Shown here in pieces: positions 8,571 through 16,503 of a DNA stretch of 48,277 nt. Position numbers and translations under genes: made by a program. Under the pieces are notes generated by a model that was not told where the DNA came from, made no database searches, and saw only the letters and a list, made by a program, of their open reading frames with translations. Positions within the stretch are counted from its first letter, which is position 1. Each line of letters starts with the position of its first letter. Origin of the DNA: Myxococcales bacterium (lineage in GTDB: Bacteria; Myxococcota_A; UBA796; GCA-2862545); NCBI GenBank assembly GCA_019634415.1, contig JAHQVJ010000144.1, forward strand, positions 1 to 48,277, in the 5' to 3' direction.

Positions 8571-11500
8571 GGTGACGTTTCTGGACTTCCTGCGCGAGGC
8601 GCCGGCGGGGGAGGGGCGGGGCAACGAGGAGCTGCTGCGCGCGGTGCTGCCGCTGCTCGAGCAGCTGCAGCAGGTCCACGAGGGCGGGAAGGTGGGGCCG
8701 CTCGACGGCGTGGGCCGCATCTTCGCCGACGAGGGCCGCTTGTGGTTCCACGCGGCAGACGCGGTAGCGCCCACGCTGCAGCGAGCGGAGCTGCGGCGCG
8801 TGGAGGGCGGTGGGAGCGGTGGCGTCGAGGTGGTCGGCGGGGGCCGCATCGACATCGACGTCGACCGCGGCACGTCCGTGGTGCACGATCAGCGCGAAGG
8901 TGAGGAGCGGATCACCCGCCCCCTGTTCGTGCCGGGCTACGCTTCGTGGGAGCAGGAGCTCGGCCACCACGACGCGCTGACCGACATCTTCTGTGCCGGC
9001 ATGCTGCTCGCGAGCCTGGCGACGGGCGCGGACTTCACCGAGGCCGACGAGCTGCAGCGGTTCGTCGCCGACCGGCACCGACTCACCCGGCGGCATCCCA
9101 GGCTGCACCCAGTGATCGCGCGGGCCATCGTGCGCATGACCGAGCCCGATCGGCACCGGCGAGCCCAGGATCTGCCGAGCCTCGTCGAGCGGCTGCGCCA
9201 CTATCGGCTGGTGGACGAGCGAGCCGACACCGAGCTCGACTTCGAGGCCCTCGAGGGCTTCGTGTCGGCCGACCGCACCTCGCGCCGCCGGATCATCCAG
9301 GGCCACCTGCAGTCCCGGCTCTTCGACATCAGCCGCCGCAACCGCATGATCTGGTTCAAGGCCACCATGCAGATGCTGGATCTCACGGTGGCGTCGGTGC
9401 CCACGCAGCTGTCGGTGGACACCATCGCGCCCGGCGAGCTGTTCCTCTGGGATGGTCCGGCGGGCCGCGCCCTGTGCAAGGGCAAGTCGATCCGCCTCGA
9501 CCAGTTCGTGCGCTTCGAGGAGGCCCCCTGGGCGCGGGGCACCCTCGATCGCGTGCGCAGCGAGGATCGCCGTGCGCGCACGGAGGTGGGCTTCTCCCAG
9601 CTGCGCCTCGTGATCGGCTTCCTGAACTGGCACAACCTCAAGGAGGATGCCGAGCAGCGGATCCGCTCGCCGCTGCTGCTGCTGCCGGTGTCGCTGACGA
9701 TCAAGCGAGGGGTGCGCGACAGCTACCAGCTCACCCCGCTGTCGGAGATGGCCGAGGTGAACCCGGTGCTACGGCACCATCTCGCCGAGGTCTACGGGCT
9801 GTCGCTGCCGGAGCAGGTGGATCTGCGCAAGACCGACGTGTCCACGTTCCACGAGGTGCTGGCGGCCTCGATCGCGCGCAGCGAGCCCGGCGTCACGTTG
9901 CACCTGCTCACGCGCCCCCAGATCCGGCTCATGCGCGAGACGGCCCGCCGCCGCATGGATGCCTGGCGCCGTCGGAGTCGCGCCACCGGCCGCGGGCTGC
10001 GGTCCACCCTGGGGGTGGAGTTCTCCTACGCTCGGAGCAACTTCCAGCCGCTGGGGCTCGCGCTGTACCGGGCCAAGGTGAAGCCCGAGGAGTTCCAGCT
10101 CGAGGAGCACCTGAAGACGGCCGAGCCCGTGCTGCCCACGGTGCCCGATGGGGGCGGGGAGGGGAGCGACGAGGCAGGCGACGACAACGTGCGGGTCACC
10201 CAGCGCCAGGTCTGGGTGCACGACGAGGCGGCGGCGGGCCCCTACGACTGGGCGGTGGACCTGACCCACTGCACGCTGGGCAACTTCAACTACCGGAAGA
10301 TGAGCCTGGTGCGGGACTACGACCGCATGCTCGAGGAGTCCGACGGCCACGAGCATCCCTCGTTCGACACGCTGTTCTCGGTGGACGCCCGCGAGCTGGC
10401 GAGCCCGCCCGAGCCCGACGCCGACGTGCTCGATCTGTTCCACGTGGTCCCGGCGGACCCCACCCAGGCGGCGGCGGTTCGCTGGGCGCGCTCGGGCCAG
10501 AGCTTCATCATCCAGGGGCCGCCGGGCACGGGCAAGTCGCAGACGATCACGAACCTGATCGCGGACTTCGCGGCACACGGCAAGCGCGTGCTCTTCGTGT
10601 GTCAGAAGCGGGCCGCGCTCGATGTGGTGTACCACCGGCTGTCGCAGCACGGGCTCGACGAGCTGTCGGTGCTGATCCACGACTCGCAGGGCGACAAGAA
10701 GGGCTTCATCGGGGACCTGAAGCGCACCTACACCGACTGGAGCGCGCCTGGGGGGGTGGCGTCGGACGAGCCTGTGCGAGACGAGATCGTGCAGCGTCTG
10801 CGAGAGCCGCTCACCCAGCTGTCGCGGTTCGCGGACGGCATGAGGGGTCCGGTGGCTGGTGGCGAGCTGCCCTTGGTGGAGGCGGTCGGGGAGCGGCTCC
10901 GTCTGGGGCCGGGGCCGGCGCTGGCCGCCGAGGCGCAGGAGCAGCTGCCCTCGCACCAGGCCTGGGCGCACAGCCGGCGCGCGGTCCACGAGGCGGCGCG
11001 GGCCCTCGAGGAGATCGGGGAGTCGCCGATCCTCGCCGAGCTGCCGTTGCGTGCGGTGGGGGCCGAGATCCTCGATGCGCCTCGGCCGGTGGGGGCCCTG
11101 AAGGAGGGGCTGTCCGAGCTCACCCGCCTGCTGGCCGACGTGCGCGAGGCGAGCGAGCGGGTGCGCCCGAACGCCACGAGCGTGGAGATGGCGGAGGCCC
11201 TCGCGCTGGCCCAGGACCTCACGTTCCTGCTGCCCGAACGACTCTCGTTGCTGGATGCCGAGTCCGGACGCTCGCTGCAGCTGGCCCAGCTGCTGGCCAA
11301 GCACAAGGCTGTGCGGGCCGAGCTCGCGCGGGCGCGGGGGCTGACCACGCCCTGGCTCGACAAGCTCCCCTCCGGCGACGCGGCGACGGCGCTCGTGCAG
11401 TCCCGCCGCTTCGATGCGATGTTCGTGCTGTTTCGCTGGCTGTCGCCCGCGTGGTGGGCCCTGCGGCGGGTGCTGCTGGACCGCTACCCCTTCGCGCAGC

Positions 11501-14034
11501 ACACCGTTCGCCCGTCGTGGACCGCGGTGCTGGAGCAGCTGACGGACGAGTATGCCAAGGCGGAGGCCCTCGGCGCTCTGGAAGACGAAGCCCGGGAGCT
11601 GTTCGGCTTCGAGGGCGAGCTGTCGGCCTTCGTGGAGCAGCTGACGGCGGCGCGGGACCTGTCCGACCGCACCGAGCTGCAGCGACAGCTCGTCCGTACC
11701 TGGCCCTCACAGCCCGACGCCGTGCAGGCGGTGCTCGCGGCCCAGCGCACCATCGATGCGTTGCGCGACGCCGCCGGTCGGGTGTTCGATGCCGGCGACG
11801 CACTGTCCTACGACGTGCTCGCCCAACAGGTGCGCGCCGCGGGCGACGCCGCCGATCTGCTCCCGGAGGTGCACGGCTCGCTACGACAGCTGATGCAGGC
11901 CGATCCGGCCGTGCGCGACGCGGTCCGCACCCTGCCCCTCACCCCCGCCCAGTGGGACGCCGCGGTCACGGAGCACGCGGTGGCGCGCACGCTGCGCGAC
12001 AACCGCCCCCTGGCACGCTTCGACGCCGAGGTGCTCACCACGCGCCAGCGCGAGCTCAACGACGCCCACCACGGGCTGCTGGCGCTCAACGGCCGGGTGG
12101 TGCGCGAGCGCGTGCGCAATCGGTTCGTGGAGCGTCTGCGGGTGAGCCAGCTGCCCCACGCCGAGCTGTCGAGCGACGAGAAGGTGCTCAAGAAGGCCTA
12201 CAACGCCGGTCGCCGTGTGCTGGAGCGCGAGTTCGAGAAGGTGATGCGCCATCGCTCGATCCGCGAGCTGTCCGAGGGCGACACCGGCACGGTGGTCTAC
12301 GATCTGAAGCCGATCTGGCTGATGAGCCCCCTGTCGATCAGCGACACGATCCCCCTCGGCGAGGAACGCTTCGACGTCGTCATCTTCGACGAGGCGAGCC
12401 AGATCCCGCTGGAGGAGGCCGTGCCCGCTGTGTACCGGGCGCCGCAGATGATCGTGGTGGGCGACGAGATGCAGCTGCCCCCCACCAGCTTCTTCGCCTC
12501 CAGCCGCACCTACGACGACGCCGACGTGGACGCGGAGGTGGCGGAGGTGCACTACGATCTGGAGGCCGACAGCTTCCTGTCGCACAGCGCGCGGCGGCTG
12601 GCGCCCACCATGCTGGGCTGGCACTACCGCAGCCGCCACGAGGCGCTGATCCGGTTCTCGAACCAGGCGTTCTATGACGGGCGGCTGCTCACGGTGCCCG
12701 ATCGCCTGCGGAGCGTGGAGCGGGATCCGATCGAGGTGGCATCCACCGAGGAAGGTGATGCGCACGCAGCCTGCGTGCTCGACCGTCCCGTGAGCTACCA
12801 CCGTCTCGCCGACTCCCCCTACGTGCGTCGTGGCAACCAGGGAGAGGCCGACTACATCGCCCACCTCGTGCGTGGGCTGCTGCGCAGCGGCAGTGGGCTC
12901 ACCCTCGGGATCGTGGCGTTCTCCGAGGCGCAGCAGGGGGTGATCGAGTCGGCGCTGAACCGGCTGGCCGAGGCCGATCCGGTCTTTCGGCGGGAGCTCG
13001 ACGCCGAGATCGAGCGCGAAGACGACGGGCAGCTGGTGGGCTTGTTCGTGAAGAACCTGGAGAACGTGCAGGGCGACGAGCGCGACATCATCGTGCTGTC
13101 CGTCTGCTACGGACCCGATCCCCACGGCAAGATGCGCATGAACTTCGGCCCCATCAACAAGGGCGGCGGGGAGAAGCGCCTGAACGTGGTGTTCTCGCGA
13201 GCGAAGCGCCACATGGCGGTGGTTGCCAGCATCGACCACACCTACGTCACCAACCAGTACAACGACGGCGCCCTGTGCCTGCGTCGCTACCTACAGTACG
13301 CCGAGGCGGCCTCGTGCGGCGACGACGTGACGGCGGCCACGGTGATGCACGCGCTGCACCGCAGCGAGCCTGCATCGGCGGCTGACGGAACCGCCAGCCC
13401 CGTGGTGGACGAGCTGGCTGCGGCCCTCGAGGAGGAGGGCCTGGTGGTCCGCCGCGACCTGGGGGCGTCCGACTTCCGGGTGGATCTGGCCGTGGGCCGC
13501 GACGACGACGAGGCGATGGCCGTGGCGGTGCTGGTGGACACGCCGCGCGCCTACGTCGACCACGATCCCTTCGAGGCCTACCACGTGCGCCCGAGCGTGC
13601 TCCGTGCTTTCGGCTGGGCGGTGGTGCACGTGCTGAGCAAGGACTGGCTGACCCAGCGCGACGCCATCGTGGCCCGGATCGTGAGTGCTCTGGAGGAGCC
13701 GGCAGCCTTCGATCTGCCCGAGCCGACGGCGCCGCCCAGCGAGCCCGCGCCCGTCGAAGCGGAGGTGGAGTCGGTGGACGACGGCGGGCTTCGGATCGCG
13801 GGGGCCACCATCGTGTTCACCGGCCAGCTGCGCGGCTACGGCCGCGCGGAGGTGGAGGAGATCGTGCGCTCCCACGGGGGGCGGCCGGCGAAGGCGGTGA
13901 GCCGCCGCACCACGTTCGTGGTGACGGGCAAGCGGCCGGGCTCGGCCCTCGACGAGGCCCAGGCCCGTGCGCTGCCCGTGCTCGACGAGGCGGCCTTCGT
14001 GGCGCTGCTGGAGGCGGCTGAGGCGCGTTCGTAG
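8560..14034 (+). CDS. giant pseudokinase-DUF4011-SF1 helicase-nuclease-like-BRCT protein
   Basis: This 1824-residue protein is probably a cytoplasmic nucleic-acid enzyme. Residues 120-216 resemble a kinase C-lobe (PGYASWEQ like an APE segment, then DIFCAGMLLASLATG, then a C-lobe helix), but I see no catalytic HRD or DFG, so it should be a pseudokinase. DUF4011-like sequence follows (LFDISRRNRMIWF at 254-266). The SF1/Upf1-like helicase has Walker A GPPGTGKS (653-660), Walker B DEAS (D1277, E1278), GDEMQLPP, QGDERD (1504-1509) and RLNVVFSRAK (1540-1549), with a long helical insertion at about 710-1230. Residues 1610-1700 resemble the Vsr/MTES_1575 nuclease fold. Residues 1744-1822 are a BRCT domain. 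Its start lies inside the M48 gene. Kinase-helicase fusions occur in Mokosh antiphage systems; a similar role here is inference. Confidence 0.88.
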   Translation: MQGEVTFLDFLREAPAGEGRGNEELLRAVLPLLEQLQQVHEGGKVGPLDGVGRIFADEGRLWFHAADAVAPTLQRAELRRVEGGGSGGVEVVGGGRIDIDVDRGTSVVHDQREGEERITRPLFVPGYASWEQELGHHDALTDIFCAGMLLASLATGADFTEADELQRFVADRHRLTRRHPRLHPVIARAIVRMTEPDRHRRAQDLPSLVERLRHYRLVDERADTELDFEALEGFVSADRTSRRRIIQGHLQSRLFDISRRNRMIWFKATMQMLDLTVASVPTQLSVDTIAPGELFLWDGPAGRALCKGKSIRLDQFVRFEEAPWARGTLDRVRSEDRRARTEVGFSQLRLVIGFLNWHNLKEDAEQRIRSPLLLLPVSLTIKRGVRDSYQLTPLSEMAEVNPVLRHHLAEVYGLSLPEQVDLRKTDVSTFHEVLAASIARSEPGVTLHLLTRPQIRLMRETARRRMDAWRRRSRATGRGLRSTLGVEFSYARSNFQPLGLALYRAKVKPEEFQLEEHLKTAEPVLPTVPDGGGEGSDEAGDDNVRVTQRQVWVHDEAAAGPYDWAVDLTHCTLGNFNYRKMSLVRDYDRMLEESDGHEHPSFDTLFSVDARELASPPEPDADVLDLFHVVPADPTQAAAVRWARSGQSFIIQGPPGTGKSQTITNLIADFAAHGKRVLFVCQKRAALDVVYHRLSQHGLDELSVLIHDSQGDKKGFIGDLKRTYTDWSAPGGVASDEPVRDEIVQRLREPLTQLSRFADGMRGPVAGGELPLVEAVGERLRLGPGPALAAEAQEQLPSHQAWAHSRRAVHEAARALEEIGESPILAELPLRAVGAEILDAPRPVGALKEGLSELTRLLADVREASERVRPNATSVEMAEALALAQDLTFLLPERLSLLDAESGRSLQLAQLLAKHKAVRAELARARGLTTPWLDKLPSGDAATALVQSRRFDAMFVLFRWLSPAWWALRRVLLDRYPFAQHTVRPSWTAVLEQLTDEYAKAEALGALEDEARELFGFEGELSAFVEQLTAARDLSDRTELQRQLVRTWPSQPDAVQAVLAAQRTIDALRDAAGRVFDAGDALSYDVLAQQVRAAGDAADLLPEVHGSLRQLMQADPAVRDAVRTLPLTPAQWDAAVTEHAVARTLRDNRPLARFDAEVLTTRQRELNDAHHGLLALNGRVVRERVRNRFVERLRVSQLPHAELSSDEKVLKKAYNAGRRVLEREFEKVMRHRSIRELSEGDTGTVVYDLKPIWLMSPLSISDTIPLGEERFDVVIFDEASQIPLEEAVPAVYRAPQMIVVGDEMQLPPTSFFASSRTYDDADVDAEVAEVHYDLEADSFLSHSARRLAPTMLGWHYRSRHEALIRFSNQAFYDGRLLTVPDRLRSVERDPIEVASTEEGDAHAACVLDRPVSYHRLADSPYVRRGNQGEADYIAHLVRGLLRSGSGLTLGIVAFSEAQQGVIESALNRLAEADPVFRRELDAEIEREDDGQLVGLFVKNLENVQGDERDIIVLSVCYGPDPHGKMRMNFGPINKGGGEKRLNVVFSRAKRHMAVVASIDHTYVTNQYNDGALCLRRYLQYAEAASCGDDVTAATVMHALHRSEPASAADGTASPVVDELAAALEEEGLVVRRDLGASDFRVDLAVGRDDDEAMAVAVLVDTPRAYVDHDPFEAYHVRPSVLRAFGWAVVHVLSKDWLTQRDAIVARIVSALEEPAAFDLPEPTAPPSEPAPVEAEVESVDDGGLRIAGATIVFTGQLRGYGRAEVEEIVRSHGGRPAKAVSRRTTFVVTGKRPGSALDEAQARALPVLDEAAFVALLEAAEARS

Positions 14035-14039
14035 GGCGC

Positions 14040-14999
14040 TCAGACGAACCTGCGGCAGAAGGTGGCCTTCGAGGCGTCGAAGGCTGCAGCTAGGCTCGAG
14101 GGCGCCATGTCGAACCCGTGGAGTCCACCGTCCACCTCCACAAAGGTGACGTCGACGCCTGCCTCGGTCAGCCGTCGGGCGTACTCCCGATCTTCGTCGA
14201 GGAACAGATCTGGCGTGCCCACCCCGATCCAGGCAGGGGGTAGCCCCGCCATGTCCTCTCGTCGCGCGGGCACGGCGTACGGAGGCGAGGGCTCGCCAGG
14301 AGCATGGCCGAGGTAGCTCGTCCAGCCGAACAGGTTGTTGCCGTTGCTCCAGACGCGATGGCGAGGCTTGTCGAGGTCTCGCCGGGCGGCCGTGCGGTCG
14401 TCGAGCATGGGGTACACCAACAGCTGGGCTGCGGGTTGCGTGCCTCCCTCGTCGTGCAGTCGCTGGGCGAGGGCTGCGGCATGTCCTCCACCCGCGCTGA
14501 TCCCCCCGATCACGATCTTGGACGGATCGATGTCGAGGGTCTCAGCCTGATCTTGCAGCCAGCGCCAGGCCGCGTGGCAGTCGTCGAGGCCCGCCGGAAA
14601 CGGATGTTGCGGAGCGAGGCGGTAGGCAGGGCAGAACACGGGCACCCCGCACTCCCGCGCGAGGAAAGCCGCAGGGCCCGCCACCTCCCGGTTCGAGCCG
14701 ACCACGAAGCCGCCGCCGTGGATGAGGAGCACCGCGCCACTAGCGGTGACCGTGTCGGGTCGAACGATCTGCATGCCTTGGCCAGCACTGGGTTCGGTGG
14801 TGATCGTCGTGCCGTGGGTGTCGGCCTTGGGGAGCAGGAAGGACGTCAGGAGCCGGAGGACGCGGTAGGTCCACCCGTTGACGACGATCCCCCCGAGCTG
14901 CCGATCCAACGCCGCGAGCTCGGGTGCTACGGCTGCGCGCGTGGCCGTGGTGACGCTCGGGTCGGGCTCGGCACGAAGTAGATCTGCGGTGGTGTCCAT
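14040..14999 (-). CDS. alpha/beta hydrolase of the hormone-sensitive lipase family
   Basis: The 319-residue protein is a probable carboxylesterase. It has HGGGF (residues 94-98, oxyanion hole), GISAGG with nucleophile S168, D264 in GTPDLF and H294 in GGLHGFD: a complete HSL-family catalytic set. It has no signal peptide, so it is probably cytoplasmic. The start at 14999 has GGGAG upstream; an earlier ATG at 15017 would add six residues. It lies downstream of the threonyl-tRNA synthetase gene on the same strand, 97 bp away, across a region with direct repeats. It converges with the helicase gene with only 5 bp between their stops. Confidence 0.9.
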   Translation of the reverse strand: MDTTADLLRAEPDPSVTTATRAAVAPELAALDRQLGGIVVNGWTYRVLRLLTSFLLPKADTHGTTITTEPSAGQGMQIVRPDTVTASGAVLLIHGGGFVVGSNREVAGPAAFLARECGVPVFCPAYRLAPQHPFPAGLDDCHAAWRWLQDQAETLDIDPSKIVIGGISAGGGHAAALAQRLHDEGGTQPAAQLLVYPMLDDRTAARRDLDKPRHRVWSNGNNLFGWTSYLGHAPGEPSPPYAVPARREDMAGLPPAWIGVGTPDLFLDEDREYARRLTEAGVDVTFVEVDGGLHGFDMAPSSLAAAFDASKATFCRRFV

Positions 15000-15021
15000 T
15001 CGATGCTCCCAGCCCACAGTG

Positions 15022-15099
15022 TGGCACGAGTCTGATCAGCTGCGAGCGAAGCGCGCAGCAATCCGTACGGTGGCAGCGAAGCTGGCACGAGTCTGATCA
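15022..15099. repeat. 17-bp direct repeat between synthetase and esterase genes
   Basis: TGGCACGAGTCTGATCA occurs at 15022-15038 and again at 15083-15099, 61 bp apart start to start. Related shorter pieces (GCGAAGC-containing) lie in between, so the segment looks like an imperfect tandem duplication. The second copy includes the synthetase stop codon. Confidence 0.8.
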
Positions 15100-16305
15100 C
15101 GCCCGAGAGATCTGCAGGCTCGCAGGCGGGGCGACGGAGCGGGCCACGATCCGCACGGCGTCCTCCGACGCAGCGGTCTGCACCTCGTTGCCAGATCGCA
15201 GCGCCACCGTGCCAGCCGAGGCCTCGCGCGCGCCCAGCACGGCCACCCAGGGCACGCGCAGCGACGTCGCGTCGGCGACGCGTCGGGCCAAGCTCTCGCG
15301 TCGACTGTCGAGCGTAGCCCGCACACCGGCTGCGCGCAGGTCGTGGCACAGCTGCCGAGCGGCTGCCTGTTGCGTGGGATGAACGGGGATCACCCGGATC
15401 TGCTCGGGCGCGATCCAGGGAGGCAGCCGGCCCTCGTGACGCTCGATCACCAGGCCCAGGAAGCGCTCCAGGCTGCCGCACAGGGCGCGGTGCAGCAGCA
15501 CGGGGTGGGCGCGCTGCCCGTCGGCCTGCACCACCGACAGCCCGAAGCGCTCCGGGAGCACGTGGTCGAGCTGGATGGTGCCGCACTGCCACAGGCGACC
15601 CTCGCGGTCGTGCAGCCCCACCTCGATCTTGGGCCCGTAGAACGCGCCGCCGCCGGGGTGCAGCTGCAGATCGATCCCAGCGTGCTCGGCGGCCCTCGCG
15701 AGCAGACTCTCAGCGCGATCCCACAGGGCGTCGGGGCCGTGGCGCTGGGCGGGTCGCGTCGACAGCGCGAAGTGCGGCTCGTCGAAGCCGAAGGCGGCGT
15801 AGAACGGGCGTAGTCGCTGCAGGAAGCGCACGATCTCCGAGCGGACCTGATCAGGGCCGCAGAAGACGTGCCCGTCGTCTTGGGTGAACTGACGCAGCCG
15901 AAACAGCCCGTGCAGCGAGCCTGAGGGCTCGTGGCGGTGCACCAGGCCGAGCTCCGACAGCCGCAAGGGAAGCTCGTGGTGGCTGGGTCGCATGCGGCGT
16001 GCGATCTCGATGTGGGCGGGGCAGCTCACGGGCTTCAGCGCGGCGGGGGGCATGGCGTCGATCCGGTACAGTCCTTCGGAGAAGCGATCCCAGTGGCCGC
16101 TGCGCTCCCACACCGGCTGGCGCAGCATCTGGGGTGTGCGGACCTCGAGGTAGCCGTCTTCCTCGCATCGTCGCTGCACGGTGGCCTCGAGCAAGGACAG
16201 GACGCGTCTTCCGGCGGGGTGCCAGAACACCATTCCGGGGCTCTCGTCTTGGAAGTGGAGGAGCTTCAGCGTGCGGGCGGCTCGTCGATGGTCGTGTTCG
16301 TGCAT
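15097..16305 (-). CDS. thrS: threonyl-tRNA synthetase lacking TGS and editing domains
   Basis: This 402-residue class II synthetase should charge tRNA-Thr in the cytoplasm. It contains the catalytic core and the C-terminal anticodon-binding domain, but none of the roughly 240-residue N-terminal TGS and Ser-editing part of ordinary bacterial ThrRS. Zinc ligands are C95 (SCPAH), H146 (FTQDDGH) and H272 (HRALCGSLERF), with exactly the spacing of the E. coli enzyme. The motif 2 region RHEPSGSLHGLFRLR and AFYGPKIEV are intact, so it should be active. The start at 16305 has GAGG upstream and the homology starts about ten residues in. Without editing it could produce Ser-tRNA-Thr unless another protein edits in trans. 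It follows a Thr-codon leader and stem-loops. It may be a second, specialised copy. Confidence 0.9.
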   Translation of the reverse strand: MHEHDHRRAARTLKLLHFQDESPGMVFWHPAGRRVLSLLEATVQRRCEEDGYLEVRTPQMLRQPVWERSGHWDRFSEGLYRIDAMPPAALKPVSCPAHIEIARRMRPSHHELPLRLSELGLVHRHEPSGSLHGLFRLRQFTQDDGHVFCGPDQVRSEIVRFLQRLRPFYAAFGFDEPHFALSTRPAQRHGPDALWDRAESLLARAAEHAGIDLQLHPGGGAFYGPKIEVGLHDREGRLWQCGTIQLDHVLPERFGLSVVQADGQRAHPVLLHRALCGSLERFLGLVIERHEGRLPPWIAPEQIRVIPVHPTQQAAARQLCHDLRAAGVRATLDSRRESLARRVADATSLRVPWVAVLGAREASAGTVALRSGNEVQTAASEDAVRIVARSVAPPASLQISRA

Positions 16306-16344
16306 GGCAGCCTCGAACGCCGTCGAACGGGGAGGCCAGATGCA

Positions 16345-16425
16345 CCAGACCCCACCGGAGGACGGCGGGGTCTGGGTGAAACGGAATGGCTCGCGCCTAC
16401 ACCTCGAACCCCCCGCCGAAGCGGG
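16345..16425 (-). promoter_or_regulatory. threonine attenuator of the threonyl-tRNA synthetase gene
   Basis: Three mutually exclusive RNA stems can be drawn on the minus strand. Stem 1:2 is CCCGC-UUCG-GCGGG (16425 to 16412), beginning at the last Thr codon of the leader ORF. Stem 2:3 pairs CGGCGGGG (16418-16411) with CCCCGCCG (16370-16363), all eight pairs G-C. Stem 3:4 is CCAGACCCC/GGGGTCTGG plus a G-U and two C-G pairs around a 7-nt loop (16375 to 16345). If a ribosome stalls on the Thr codons, 2:3 should form and prevent 3:4; if it reaches the stop, 3:4 should form. There is no U-run after 3:4, so the output may be translational or use a non-canonical terminator. Confidence 0.7.
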
Positions 16426-16459
16426 TAGTGGTCGTGGTGGTGGTGCGTAGCGAGGCCAT
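16397..16459 (-). CDS. threonine-rich leader peptide (20 aa)
   Basis: This short ORF reads ATG GCC TCG CTA CGC, then seven consecutive threonine codons (ACC ACC ACC ACG ACC ACT ACC, 16444 to 16424), then CGC TTC GGC GGG GGG TTC GAG GTG TAG. It lies 45 nt downstream of the oxygenase stop and about 90 nt upstream of the synthetase start, on the same strand. A run of codons for the very amino acid the downstream enzyme charges is the hallmark of an attenuation leader peptide, as for pheM-pheST or thrL. The ribosome-binding site is weak. It is too short for routine gene calling and lies in the same frame as a shadow ORF. Confidence 0.75.
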   Translation of the reverse strand: MASLRTTTTTTTRFGGGFEV

Positions 16460-16474
16460 GCAGCATCGGTAACC

Positions 16475-16486
16475 GGCGGGCCCGCC
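16475..16486. promoter_or_regulatory. perfect 12-bp palindrome before the leader ORF
   Basis: GGCGGGCCCGCC is fully self-complementary and lies between the oxygenase stop and the leader peptide start. It could be a protein-binding site or part of an RNA structure limiting read-through from the oxygenase genes. There is no further support. Confidence 0.3.
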
Positions 16487-16503
16487 ACCTGCCTGCGCGT
16501 CGG

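Noticed and set aside
8946..12677. 1243-codon open frame inside the helicase gene
   Set aside because: Out-of-frame shadow; the composition is Gly/Ala/Arg-rich without any motif, while the helicase frame has all SF1 motifs.
16345..16375. Hairpin loop read as a tRNA anticodon mimic, as in E. coli thrS
   Set aside because: The 7-nt loop would present CCU, not a threonine anticodon; the Thr-codon leader explains the structure better.
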